A stretch of 64,000 nucleotides of DNA from Pseudomonas arsenicoxydans (GTDB lineage Bacteria > Pseudomonadota > Gammaproteobacteria > Pseudomonadales > Pseudomonadaceae): positions 422,115 to 486,114 of the forward strand of contig NZ_RCZE01000004.1 of NCBI RefSeq assembly GCF_006438915.1, read 5' to 3'. Each line of letters opens with the position of its first letter. Position 1 is the stretch's first letter. Below, piece after piece: positions 47,399 through 55,868 of the stretch. Below the pieces are notes generated by a model that was not told the DNA's origin, did not search any database, and was given only the letters and a program-made list of their open reading frames with translations. The translations under genes were made by a program, and so were the position numbers.

Positions 47399-48292
47399 TC
47401 AGTCCAACGGCACCAGCCATTGTTTCGACGAACGCACCAATTGATCGGTCAACAACCCCAGTAGCTGACCGCCATTGCGCCAATGATGCCAGTACAGCGG
47501 CACATCGATGGGCTTATCTGGCAAAAGCTCGCGCAAAACCCCGCGTTCCAGTTGCTCGCGCACCTGTAATTCCGGCACCAGCCCCCAGCCGAGACCGGCC
47601 TCGGTCAAGCGAATGAAGCCTTCAGACGAGGGGCATAAATGGTGTTCGAAACCACCGTCGACCCCGAGGGAGGCGAGATAGCGATGCTGCAGGAAATCGT
47701 CCGGGCCAAACACCAGCGCCGGGGTTTTTGCCAGTCGGTCGGCGCGAACGCCCTCCGGGAAATGCCGCGCGATGAACGCGGGGCTGGCCAACGCCCGATA
47801 ACGCATCGCCCCCAACAAAACGCTGCGGGCTCCGGCCACCGGGCGCTCACTGGCGCAGACACACGCCGCCACTTCGCCGGCGCGCATGCGTTTGAGGCCG
47901 ACGGTCTGGTCTTCGACCACCAGATCCAGCAGCAAGTGTTGCTCGGCACAGAAGTCACCCACCGCTTGCGCCCACCACGTGGCGAGGCTGTCGGCATTCA
48001 AGGCGATGCGCAGGCGTTCTGGCAGGCCTTCCTCATCCAGCGCCGGCACCAGGGATTGCAAGTCGCGCTCCAGCAAACGCACTTGCTGCACATGGTTGAG
48101 CAGGCGCCGGCCAATCTCTGTCGGCGCCGGCGGTGTGACCCGCACCAGCACCGGTTGGCCGACCCGCGCCTCCAACAGTTTGATCCGCTGGGAGATCGCC
48201 GATTGCGACAGGCCAAGCACCTGCGCGGCCCGTTCAAAACCGGCCTGCTCGACCACGGCGGCCAAGGCAGAGAGTAATTTATAGTCGAACAT
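47399..48292 (-). CDS. argP: LysR-type regulator ArgP (IciA)
   Basis: A 297-residue regulator whose opening MFDYKLLSALAAVVEQAGFE and helix-turn-helix AAQVLGLSQSAISQRIKLLE are those of ArgP/IciA. The middle LRIALNADSLATWWAQAV is also typical. ArgP senses arginine and lysine and activates the argO exporter gene, which lies 520 bases away on the opposite strand at 48811-49413, after the ACT gene. This pairing strongly supports the name. Confidence 0.93.
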   Translation of the reverse strand: MFDYKLLSALAAVVEQAGFERAAQVLGLSQSAISQRIKLLEARVGQPVLVRVTPPAPTEIGRRLLNHVQQVRLLERDLQSLVPALDEEGLPERLRIALNADSLATWWAQAVGDFCAEQHLLLDLVVEDQTVGLKRMRAGEVAACVCASERPVAGARSVLLGAMRYRALASPAFIARHFPEGVRADRLAKTPALVFGPDDFLQHRYLASLGVDGGFEHHLCPSSEGFIRLTEAGLGWGLVPELQVREQLERGVLRELLPDKPIDVPLYWHHWRNGGQLLGLLTDQLVRSSKQWLVPLD

Positions 48293-48402
48293 CAGTTTTC
48301 CTAATGAGCGATCAGCATGATTGGTTTTTCTTATACAGGTTAGCAGCGGAGAATGCCCACCAAGATCTCTCCGACAAGAATCTCTTCATCAAGGAATCCG
48401 AC

Positions 48403-48804
48403 ATGGCTGGCGAAACTTCATTGGCAACCCTGCTGCGCAGCATGAACCCGCAACTCAACGCCGGCGAATACGTGTTCTGCACCCTGCTCGACGGCAAGCT
48501 GCCTGCGGGCCTTGAGATTGTCGGCAGCTTCCGCGAGCAGGAAGGTCTGACCGTGATCCTGGAACGTTCCCACGCCGAACAGGCCGGTTTCAGCTTCGAC
48601 TACGTTACGGCCTGGATCACCCTCAATGTGCATTCGGCTCTGGAAGCGGTCGGCCTGACCGCCGCCTTCGCCACCGCATTGGGCAAGGCCGGTATCAGCT
48701 GCAACGTGATCGCCGGCTACTACCACGATCACCTGTTTGTCGGTCAGGCCGACGCCGAACGCGCACTGACCGTGCTGCGGGACCTGGCAGCCAACGCGGA
48801 GTAA
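48403..48804 (+). CDS. ACT domain protein (ACT_3/DUF2241 type)
   Basis: A 133-residue protein with ATG at 48403 behind AAGGA. It contains an ACT-like small-molecule binding fold in the YVFCTLLDGKLP, GLTVILERSHAE and VIAGYYHDHLFVG regions. It lies between argP and argO, six bases before argO, and is probably co-transcribed with it. It may bind an amino acid and tune export or catabolism. The binding ligand is inferred. Confidence 0.86.
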   Translation: MAGETSLATLLRSMNPQLNAGEYVFCTLLDGKLPAGLEIVGSFREQEGLTVILERSHAEQAGFSFDYVTAWITLNVHSALEAVGLTAAFATALGKAGISCNVIAGYYHDHLFVGQADAERALTVLRDLAANAE

Positions 48805-48810
48805 AAACAC

Positions 48811-49413
48811 ATGTGGCAAAGTTATGTGAACGGCCTGTTGGTGGCCGCCGGGCTGATCATGGCGATCGGCACGCAGAATGCGTTTGTGCTGGCGCAAAGT
48901 CTTCGTCGCGAACATCACCTGCCGGTGGCGGCACTGTGCGTCGTTTGCGATGCCTTGCTCGTGGCCGCCGGGGTGTTTGGCCTCGCCACGGTGCTGGCGC
49001 ATAACCCGACGTTGCTGGCGGTTGCCCGTTGGGGCGGCGCGGTGTTTCTGATCTGGTATGGCAGCCAGGCGCTGCGCAGGGCTTTTTCGAAACAGAGCCT
49101 GCAACAGGGTGAACACCAGACCGTGCGCTCACTGCGCGCGGTGATGCTCAGCGCCTTGGCAGTGACATTGCTCAATCCACACGTTTATCTGGACACGGTT
49201 TTACTGATCGGCTCCCTCGGTGCCCAACAAACCGAACCCGGCGCTTATGTCGTGGGCGCGGCCAGTGCTTCGCTGTTGTGGTTTTTCACTTTGGCGTTGG
49301 GCGCGGCATGGCTGGCGCCGTGGCTCGCACGGCCAAGCACCTGGCGGATTCTCGATCTGCTGGTGGCGGTGATGATGTTTGCGGTGGCGTTTCAATTAAT
49401 CGTCACGCCCTGA
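48811..49413 (+). CDS. argO: LysE/ArgO family basic amino acid exporter
   Basis: A 200-residue membrane protein with six predicted segments. The LysE signature [14 protein letters not shown] lies near residues 18-31, with [16 protein letters not shown] later. It exports arginine or lysine to avoid toxic build-up. It follows the ACT gene closely and lies near the divergent argP regulator, which supports the ArgO assignment. Confidence 0.94.
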   Translation: MWQSYVNGLLVAAGLIMAIGTQNAFVLAQSLRREHHLPVAALCVVCDALLVAAGVFGLATVLAHNPTLLAVARWGGAVFLIWYGSQALRRAFSKQSLQQGEHQTVRSLRAVMLSALAVTLLNPHVYLDTVLLIGSLGAQQTEPGAYVVGAASASLLWFFTLALGAAWLAPWLARPSTWRILDLLVAVMMFAVAFQLIVTP

Positions 49414-49589
49414 TTATTCCAAAAGGCTCTGGAACCTCTATCCCACACAGTTGTTGCGTGGTTATGCCGCCCCCCCGGTGCTATGATCCGATCCGATGCG
49501 CCGCAAAGAGTACAAACTCCCCGGCGCTTGTCTGGCCGCCCGTGATCGGCCTTGCGCTCACCGCAACTGACCTGATTAGGAGAATCATC

Positions 49590-50186
49590 ATGGCTTTCGA
49601 ATTGCCGCCGCTGCCTTACGCACACGATGCTCTGCAGCCGCACATTTCCAAGGAAACTCTGGAATACCACCACGACAAGCACCACAACACCTACGTCGTG
49701 AACCTGAACAACCTGGTGCCAGGCACCGAGTTCGAAGGCAAGACCCTGGAAGAAATCGTTAAATCTTCCTCGGGCGGCATCTTCAACAACGCCGCTCAGG
49801 TCTGGAACCACACTTTCTACTGGAACTGCCTGGCGCCAAACGCCGGCGGTCAACCGACCGGCGCGCTGGCTGAAGCCATCAACGCTTCGTTCGGTTCGTT
49901 CGACAAGTTCAAGGAAGAATTCAGCAAGACGTCCATCGGCACCTTCGGTTCCGGTTGGGGCTGGCTGGTGAAGAAGGCGGACGGTTCCCTGGCCCTGGCC
50001 AGCACCATCGGCGCCGGCAACCCGCTGACCAACGGCGACACCCCGCTGCTGACCTGCGACGTCTGGGAACACGCCTACTACATCGACTACCGCAACGTTC
50101 GTCCGAAATACGTCGAAGCGTTCTGGAACCTGGTCAACTGGAAATTCGTGGCTGAGCAGTTCGAAGGCAAAACCTTCACCGCTTAA
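49590..50186 (+). CDS. sodB: Superoxide dismutase (Fe)
   Basis: A 198-residue cytosolic enzyme that converts superoxide to hydrogen peroxide and oxygen. The ATG at 49590 has ribosome site AGGAG. Metal ligands are His27, the His in QVWNHTFYW, and Asp and His in [12 protein letters not shown]. The [12 protein letters not shown] motif with Gln on the metal side supports iron rather than manganese. The gene is monocistronic and ends in a strong terminator. Gene order argP-ACT-argO-sodB-bifA is as in P. aeruginosa. Confidence 0.97.
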   Translation: MAFELPPLPYAHDALQPHISKETLEYHHDKHHNTYVVNLNNLVPGTEFEGKTLEEIVKSSSGGIFNNAAQVWNHTFYWNCLAPNAGGQPTGALAEAINASFGSFDKFKEEFSKTSIGTFGSGWGWLVKKADGSLALASTIGAGNPLTNGDTPLLTCDVWEHAYYIDYRNVRPKYVEAFWNLVNWKFVAEQFEGKTFTA

Positions 50187-50200
50187 GATCGACGCCAGAC

Positions 50201-50231
50201 AAAAAACCCGGCTTTTATGCCGGGTTTTTTT
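50201..50231 (+). terminator. Rho-independent terminator after sodB
   Basis: AAAAAACCCGGC and GCCGGGTTTTTT pair around TTTTAT, ending in seven T residues, 15 bases after the stop. Confidence 0.95.
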
Positions 50232-50295
50232 ATGGGCTTGGGAAATGTTCGAGATCCCTGTGCGACTTCAAATATTGAGTCGACTGCCCGGCCGT

Positions 50296-50380
50296 CTTCG
50301 CGAGCAAGCCCGCTCCCACATTCGACCGCATTCTCATGCAGGATCTCGGTTAAATGTGGGAGCGGGCTTGCTCGCGAAGA
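50296..50380. repeat. REP inverted repeat, TGTGGGAGCGGGCTTGCTCG family
   Basis: The arms CTTCGCGAGCAAGCCCGCTC and the complement enclose a loop (CGACCGCATTCTCATGCAGG) that matches the copy at 44175 in the opposite orientation. It lies between the convergent sodB and DUF6124 genes. Confidence 0.92.
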
Positions 50381-50409
50381 ACGATAACGCGGTTTACCTG
50401 AATGAGTAC

Positions 50410-50781
50410 CTACGTCTGCGGATCGACGTTATCCAAGGCCCGGTTCACCGCCAACTCAGCCAACATGATGATCTGCTGAATCGCCAACACCGTATTGCGC
50501 TGCGGGCCAATCAGATTCACGGCGAAATCACTGGTCATGACGCTGGCAGAGGCCAGTGATTCGCAGGCTTGAACCAGCAGGCTTTCGGTGTCCATGTTCG
50601 GGGCGATCATGTACATCGTGCTGGGGCGGCGGGGTTTTTCGGTGTATTGCGATGGGGGATCGAGGTAGTAGTCGAGGGCGCGTTTGATGGCTTCGCGGTC
50701 CCGCAGGAATGCTTCGGATTGTGTTTCTTCGGCGTCTGGATCGGTAGTGTTCACCGGTGGATCGGGAATTAATTTGTCCAT
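50410..50781 (-). CDS. DUF6124 family protein (second copy)
   Basis: A 123-residue protein with ATG at 50781 and ribosome site GGAG. It follows the DUF6124 pattern: REAIKRALDYYLDPP, a short linker, a YMIAPNMDTESLLVQACESL core, and a helical end with LAELAVNRALDNVDPQT. The middle (SASVMTSDFAVNL, AIQQIIMLAE) is closer to what I know of the family than the copy at 7508. The protein is soluble and its function is unknown. A strongly folded sequence lies upstream on the same strand. Confidence 0.82.
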   Translation of the reverse strand: MDKLIPDPPVNTTDPDAEETQSEAFLRDREAIKRALDYYLDPPSQYTEKPRRPSTMYMIAPNMDTESLLVQACESLASASVMTSDFAVNLIGPQRNTVLAIQQIIMLAELAVNRALDNVDPQT

Positions 50782-50836
50782 TGTATTTCTCCAGCGTTGG
50801 AGCCCCCACTTGCCGCTTCTCACACGGCGAAGAGGT

Positions 50837-51060
50837 GGCAGCTATGTGCGAGGTGAGAAGACCGGTTATGGACACCCGGCCGGACCGAAGTCCGCCCGCA
50901 CACAGCCGCCATAACGCAAATACTGGCAGCGATTAAGCTGGCGGCGATTATGCGTGTACAGACACTGGATGACCATAAGTTGCCGGGCTCTCACACCCGG
51001 TCGCTGAGTTTTCAGCGACAGCCAGAGGTTAGAGACAAGGCTTCCTACCCGACAACCTGA
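50837..51060 (-). ncRNA. Candidate structured RNA upstream of the DUF6124 gene
   Basis: The bases 50837-50850 and 50897-50910 pair over 14 positions with only two A/C mismatches on the plus strand. On the minus strand these become G-U pairs. Within that stem, the minus strand reads CGGAC-TTCG-GTCCG, the very stable cUUCGg tetraloop. A second perfect 8-base hairpin is at 51000-51019, enclosed by GGCT/AGCC. Direction is therefore inferred to be minus, in the leader of the DUF6124 gene. I do not recognise a named motif; boundaries are approximate. Confidence 0.5.
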
Positions 51061-51116
51061 AAAATGCGTGGGAAAGCTCCGTGTTTTTTACACATCTTTA
51101 AACACACAAAAATGGA

Positions 51117-51165
51117 ACGCGGAGCGTCCCCGGCGGCATTCCCACGCGGGAGCGTGGGAACGATC
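51117..51165. repeat. Part-copy of the GATCGTTCCCACGCTC repeat
   Basis: ACGCGGAGCGTCC followed by GGCATTCCCACGC and GCGTGGGAACGATC matches the right half of the element at 10727-10833; the left half is absent. Confidence 0.8.
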
Positions 51166-51229
51166 AGTCGGTGTACAGCCCTTGCTTCTCACCACTCAAC
51201 AGGCCGAGCGTTAGCTCGCCTGAAAGCTT

Positions 51230-51520
51230 TTGATCTGGCTTTTGATTCACCCGCCCCCTCGGTAGGCTGAGTGGAGGTGTGCATCCGGGGAGTGGCGCGT
51301 AGCGCCGTTCGACGCAGTCGAACACGCTGCATGTAGGTGCAGCGAAGCCAACCGGAGGGCAGTGTCCCCGGATGGATACCGGAGCGAAGGAACGCCGAGC
51401 CTTAGCGAGGGGCCGGACGCTCGGGGCGAGACCTTTGGTTACTTTGGGGCGTTTGCCAAAGTGACACGCCGTAAGGGCGGAACCATTAGCGGCCGTTACC
51501 GCAGAAATGGATATGTACAC
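51230..51520. repeat. Long non-coding repeat-like segment
   Basis: About 290 bases of skewed, gene-free sequence. It contains hairpins GTTCGAC-GCA-GTCGAAC (51307-51323) and GCTGCA-TGTAGG-TGCAGC (51326-51343), and the strings GGGGCGTTTGCCAAAGTGAC and CGCCGTAAGGGCGGAACC. From memory, similar segments recur between genes in fluorescens-group genomes; that cannot be verified here. Open frames across it lack start signals and family features. The remaining 51581-51879 shows no gene before the bifA leader. Confidence 0.55.
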
Positions 51521-51550
51521 CAGGGAAGAGAATGGTCGGCTACCAGGCCG

Positions 51551-51580
51551 CCTTCGCGAGCAAGCCCGCTCCCACATTTG
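51551..51580. repeat. Single REP half (TGTGGGAGCGGGCTTGCTCG family)
   Basis: CCTTCGCGAGCAAGCCCGCT followed by CCCACATTTG is present without a second arm nearby. Confidence 0.85.
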
Positions 51581-51879
51581 GAATATGTCCATCCGCGGAA
51601 AACAGGTCAATTGCTGACAATGAATCCAGCCTGAACCCCCTTGCCCCAACGCCATAGCCGACTACCATCAACCAAGAAGGAAAAATTATCCCAATCCCCT
51701 CAAGTTGAAGGACCCAACTACCGACACAGTACTAATAGGACAAACACCCCGGACAACAGCAAATCGGCCAAGCCCACAGACAAAACCTCCTGTGAATAAA
51801 TGTCCCTTTGACTGCCACCACGGGATTGCCAATACTCATGGCAACTTGATGCTACCCGCACGGAACAAGGAATAACCCT

Positions 51880-53931
51880 TTGAAGCTGGAACTCAAGAAC
51901 AGCTTGTCGGTGAAGTTGCTCCGGGTCGTGCTCCTGTCGGCATTGATCGTCGGCGTGGTCTTGAGCTGTGCGCAAATCGTTTTCGACGCCTACAAGACAC
52001 GCCAGGCCGTGGCCAACGATGCCGAACGCATCCTCGACATGTTCCGCGACCCGTCTACCCAGGCCGTCTACAGCCTCGACCGGGAAATGGGCATGCAAGT
52101 GATCGAAGGCCTGTTCCAGGACGACGCCGTGCGCAAGGCCTCCATCGGCCACCCCAACGAAGCCATGCTCGCGCAAAAAACCCGCGAGTTGCAGCATTCA
52201 AACAGCCGCTGGCTGACCGACCTGATCCTCGGCAAGGAACGCACCTTCACCACCCAACTGGTGGGTCGCGGCCCTTACAGCGAGTATTACGGCGACCTGA
52301 GCATCACCCTCGACACCGCCACCTACGGCCAAGGGTTCATCGTCAGCTCCGTCATCATCTTCATTTCCGGCGTATTGCGCGCCTTGGCCATGGGCCTGGT
52401 GCTGTACCTGGTCTATCACTGGCTGCTGACCAAACCGCTGTCGCGGATCATCCAGCACCTGACCGAAATCAACCCGGATCGCCCCAGCGAACACAAGATT
52501 CCGCAACTCAAGGGGCACGAAAAGAACGAACTGGGCATCTGGATCAACACCGCCAACCAGCTGCTCGAATCCATCGAACGCAACACCCACCTGCGCCACG
52601 AAGCGGAAAACAGCCTGCTGCGCATGGCCCAGTACGACTTCCTCACCGGTTTGCCGAACCGCCAGCAATTGCAGCAACAACTGGACAAAATCCTGGTCGA
52701 CGCCGGCAAATTGCAGCGTCGGGTCGCGGTGTTAGTGGTTGGCCTGGACGATTTCAAAGGCATCAACGAACAGTTCAGCTATCAGACCGGCGACCAATTG
52801 CTACTGGCGTTGGCTGACCGGCTGCGCGCCCACAGCGGCCGACTCGGCGCTCTCGCCCGTCTGGGCGGCGACCAGTTCGCGCTGGTCCAGGCCGATATCG
52901 AACAACCTTACGAAGCCGCCGAGCTGGCGCAAAGCATCCTCGATGACCTGGAAGCGGCGTTTGCCCTCGACCATCAGGAAATCCGCCTGCGCGCGACCAT
53001 CGGCATCACCCTGTTCCCCGAGGACGGTGACAGCACCGAAAAGCTGCTGCAAAAGGCCGAGCAGACCATGACCCTGGCCAAGACCCGCTCGCGCAACCGC
53101 TATCAGTTCTACATCGCCAGCGTCGACACCGAGATGCGCCGCCGTCGCGAACTGGAAAAAGACCTGCGCGATGCGCTGGCCCGCGATCAGTTCTACCTCG
53201 TCTACCAGCCACAAATCAGCTACCGCGATCACCGGGTGGTGGGCGTCGAGGCGTTGATTCGCTGGCAGCATCCCGAGCATGGCCTGGTGCCGCCGGACCT
53301 GTTCATCCCGCTGGCCGAGCAGAATGGCACCATCATTGCCATCGGCGAATGGGTGCTGGACCAAGCCTGCAAACAATTGCGCGAATGGCACGATCAAGGC
53401 TTCCCCGACCTGCGCATGGCGGTGAACCTGTCCACCGTGCAACTGCACCACGCCGAGTTGCCGCGCGTGGTGAACAACCTGCTGCAAATGTACCGCCTGC
53501 CACCGCGCAGCCTGGAACTGGAAGTGACCGAAACCGGCCTGATGGAAGACATCAGCACCGCCGCCCAGCACCTGTTGAGCCTGCGTCGCTCCGGCGCCTT
53601 GATCGCCATCGATGACTTCGGCACCGGCTATTCGTCACTGAGTTATCTGAAAAGCCTGCCGCTGGACAAGATCAAGATCGACAAGAGCTTCGTGCAGGAC
53701 CTGCTCGATGACGACGACGATGCAACCATCGTTCGCGCGATCATCCAGTTGGGCAAGAGCTTGGGCATGCAAGTCATTGCCGAAGGCGTAGAGACCGCAG
53801 AGCAAGAAGCCTACATCATCTCCGAAGGCTGCCACGAAGGTCAGGGCTACCACTACAGCAAGCCACTGCCAGCCCGTGAATTGACCGCTTACCTGAAACA
53901 GGCCCAGCGCAGCAACGCGGCGATCCTCTAA
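51880..53931 (+). CDS. bifA: c-di-GMP phosphodiesterase BifA (degenerate GGDEF plus EAL)
   Basis: A 683-residue inner-membrane protein. It starts with TTG at 51880 behind AAGGA; no ATG gives a better start. Two membrane segments (about 10-30 and 150-180) bracket a periplasmic domain, followed by a HAMP-like linker, a GGDEF domain with GGDQF (329-333), and an EAL domain. EALIRW (457), ETGLM, DDFGTGYSSLSYLK and IDKSFV are intact, so hydrolysis of c-di-GMP is expected while synthesis is not. Both sequence and the place beside sodB match P. aeruginosa BifA, which governs biofilm and swarming. Confidence 0.93.
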   Translation: MKLELKNSLSVKLLRVVLLSALIVGVVLSCAQIVFDAYKTRQAVANDAERILDMFRDPSTQAVYSLDREMGMQVIEGLFQDDAVRKASIGHPNEAMLAQKTRELQHSNSRWLTDLILGKERTFTTQLVGRGPYSEYYGDLSITLDTATYGQGFIVSSVIIFISGVLRALAMGLVLYLVYHWLLTKPLSRIIQHLTEINPDRPSEHKIPQLKGHEKNELGIWINTANQLLESIERNTHLRHEAENSLLRMAQYDFLTGLPNRQQLQQQLDKILVDAGKLQRRVAVLVVGLDDFKGINEQFSYQTGDQLLLALADRLRAHSGRLGALARLGGDQFALVQADIEQPYEAAELAQSILDDLEAAFALDHQEIRLRATIGITLFPEDGDSTEKLLQKAEQTMTLAKTRSRNRYQFYIASVDTEMRRRRELEKDLRDALARDQFYLVYQPQISYRDHRVVGVEALIRWQHPEHGLVPPDLFIPLAEQNGTIIAIGEWVLDQACKQLREWHDQGFPDLRMAVNLSTVQLHHAELPRVVNNLLQMYRLPPRSLELEVTETGLMEDISTAAQHLLSLRRSGALIAIDDFGTGYSSLSYLKSLPLDKIKIDKSFVQDLLDDDDDATIVRAIIQLGKSLGMQVIAEGVETAEQEAYIISEGCHEGQGYHYSKPLPARELTAYLKQAQRSNAAIL

Positions 53932-53958
53932 AACAACGCAATCCTGAGCGGGCAACGC

Positions 53959-54110
53959 CCTGTGGCGAGGGAGCTTGTCGAATCGTCGCACCGTCCCGCT
54001 CGGCTGCGCAGCAGTCGTAATCAAAACGACGCGATCGTTCATTCGAAACCGAGTCGCAAGTTCAGGGGCGGCTTCGCCACCCAGCGGGAGCAAGCTCCCT
54101 CGCCACAGGG
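53959..54110. repeat. REP inverted repeat with the 17-base insert in one arm
   Basis: The GCGAGGGAGCTTGCTC family arms are at both ends, but the left one is split by GTCGAATCGTCGCACCG (53977-53993), the same string found in both arms of the element at 21786. The right arm is uninterrupted, so the stem is bulged. It fills most of the 313-base gap before the imelysin gene. Confidence 0.88.
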
Positions 54111-54169
54111 CTACAGGTTCTGCGCCGCGCGAATAAGAAATATTTCCACCTGCACCCTTTACACAGAAT

Positions 54170-54188
54170 GCGAAAGATTTGCATTATG
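54170..54188 (+). promoter_or_regulatory. Candidate Fur box before the imelysin gene
   Basis: GCGAAAGATTTGCATTATG matches about 12 of 19 positions of the GATAATGATAATCATTATC consensus by hand count. It lies about 57 bases before the ATG. The match is modest. Confidence 0.35.
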
Positions 54189-54244
54189 TCGCAGTTTTGC
54201 GCGCGTGAAGCGCCCTTCCACCCTCTCGAAGCAGGATGTTCGCC

Positions 54245-55576
54245 ATGATTCGTATGCCTCTGGCTACCGCCAGTCTGTTGGCCATCGCTATTTCCCTCGC
54301 CGGTTGTGGCGAAGGCAAAGACAAGACCGCCGCCGCGCCAGCGCCGACTCAGGCCGCCAGCACTGCTGCTGCCGCGACCAGCAAAGTCGATGAAGCTGCC
54401 GCCAAAGCCGTTGTCGCGCATTACGCCGACATCGTCTTCGCCGTTTACAGCGATGCCGAATCCACCGCGAAAACCCTGCAAACCGCCGTCGACGCTTTCC
54501 TTGCCAAACCGAACGACGACACCCTGAAAGCCGCCAAGGCTGCCTGGGTCGCTGCCCGCGTGCCGTACCTGCAGAGCGAAGTGTTCCGCTTCGGCAACAC
54601 CATCATCGACGATTGGGAAGGTCAGGTTAACTCGTGGCCACTGGATGAAGGCCTGATCGATTACGTCGACAAATCCTACGAACACGCACTGGGTAACCCG
54701 GGTGCCACCGCCAACATCATCGCCAACACTGAAGTCCAGGTCGGCGAAGACAAGGTCGACGTGAAAGACATCACCCCGGAAAAACTCGCCAGCCTGAACG
54801 AGCTGGGCGGTTCCGAGGCCAACGTTGCCACCGGCTACCACGCCATCGAATTCCTGCTGTGGGGCCAGGACCTGAACGGCACCGGCCCTGGCGCCGGCAA
54901 CCGTCCTGCTTCCGATTACCTGGAAGGCAAAGGCGCAACTGGCGGTCACAACGATCGTCGCCGCGCTTACCTGAAGTCCGTGACCCAACTGCTGGTCAGC
55001 GACCTGGAAGAAATGGTCGGCAACTGGAAGCCGAACGTGGCTGACAACTACCGCGCCACCCTGGAAGCCGAACCGGTGGATACCGGCCTGCGCAAAATGC
55101 TGTTCGGCATGGGCAGCCTGTCCCTGGGCGAACTGGCGGGCGAGCGCATGAAGGTGTCCCTGGAAGCCAACTCCCCGGAAGACGAACAGGATTGCTTCAG
55201 CGACAACACCCACAACTCGCACTTCTACGATGCCAAAGGCATTCGTAACGTGTACCTGGGCGAATACACCCGCGTCGACGGCACCAAAATGACCGGTGCC
55301 AGCCTGTCCTCCCTGGTGGCCAAGGCCGACCCGGCTGCCGACACCGAGCTGAAAGCGGATCTGGCCGCCACCGAAGCCAAGATCCAGGTCATGGTTGACC
55401 ACGCCAACAAGGGTGAGCACTACGACCAGTTGATCGCTGCCGGTAACACCGCTGGCAACCAGATCGTCCGTGACGCGATCGCTTCCCTGGTCAAACAGAC
55501 CGGTTCGATCGAAGCCGCCGCTGGCAAACTGGGCATCAGCGACCTGAACCCGGACAACGCTGATCACGAATTCTGA
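54245..55576 (+). CDS. icmP: Imelysin family lipoprotein/peptidase (ICMP/IrpA-like)
   Basis: A 443-residue protein. The ATG at 54245 has AGGA eight bases before and is preferred to an ATG three codons upstream, inside that site. A lipoprotein signal (ISLAGC, Cys about 21) is followed by an Ala/Pro/Thr linker and the imelysin domain. The GxHxxE motif is present as GYHAIEFLLWGQD, and DNTHNSHFYDAKGI marks the second half. Members are iron-regulated periplasmic or surface proteins in iron or haem handling; the P. aeruginosa homologue was described as an insulin-cleaving metalloproteinase. A terminator follows. Confidence 0.92.
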   Translation: MIRMPLATASLLAIAISLAGCGEGKDKTAAAPAPTQAASTAAAATSKVDEAAAKAVVAHYADIVFAVYSDAESTAKTLQTAVDAFLAKPNDDTLKAAKAAWVAARVPYLQSEVFRFGNTIIDDWEGQVNSWPLDEGLIDYVDKSYEHALGNPGATANIIANTEVQVGEDKVDVKDITPEKLASLNELGGSEANVATGYHAIEFLLWGQDLNGTGPGAGNRPASDYLEGKGATGGHNDRRRAYLKSVTQLLVSDLEEMVGNWKPNVADNYRATLEAEPVDTGLRKMLFGMGSLSLGELAGERMKVSLEANSPEDEQDCFSDNTHNSHFYDAKGIRNVYLGEYTRVDGTKMTGASLSSLVAKADPAADTELKADLAATEAKIQVMVDHANKGEHYDQLIAAGNTAGNQIVRDAIASLVKQTGSIEAAAGKLGISDLNPDNADHEF

Positions 55577-55595
55577 TCAACGCTGGCTGCACAAG

Positions 55596-55620
55596 AAGGC
55601 GACCTTAGGGTCGCCTTTTT
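55596..55620 (+). terminator. Rho-independent terminator after the imelysin gene
   Basis: AAGGCGACC and GGGTCGCCTTTTT pair around TTA, ending in T residues, 20 bases after the stop. Confidence 0.92.
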
Positions 55621-55653
55621 CATACCCACCCAAAAATCGGATTTCACACCGGT

Positions 55654-55748
55654 CAAATGTGGGAGCGGGCTTGCTCGCGAAGGGGTCATCACAGACAACA
55701 TCTCCAGTGCGGCAAACACCGCTTTCGCGAGCAAGCCCGCTCCCACAG
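55654..55748. repeat. REP inverted repeat, TGTGGGAGCGGGCTTGCTCG family
   Basis: The arms AATGTGGGAGCGGGCTTGCT and the complement enclose about 45 bases, between the imelysin terminator and the di-heme gene promoter. That promoter region also holds CGATAATTCCTCTTATTC near 55790, a possible weak Fur site. Confidence 0.92.
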
Positions 55749-55868
55749 GGGATCGCGGTTCTCCAGAAAAAACTGAGCCACATCAAGCAAACGATAATTC
55801 CTCTTATTCAAATTCGTATCCCCTGTTAGACTTTGCGCCCTTGTTTTGCTCGTCTCGCAGGATGTCTG

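Noticed and set aside
51164..51655. 163-codon minus-strand frame across the long non-coding segment
   Set aside because: It passes through a REP half and hairpin sequence and lacks a start site and protein features.
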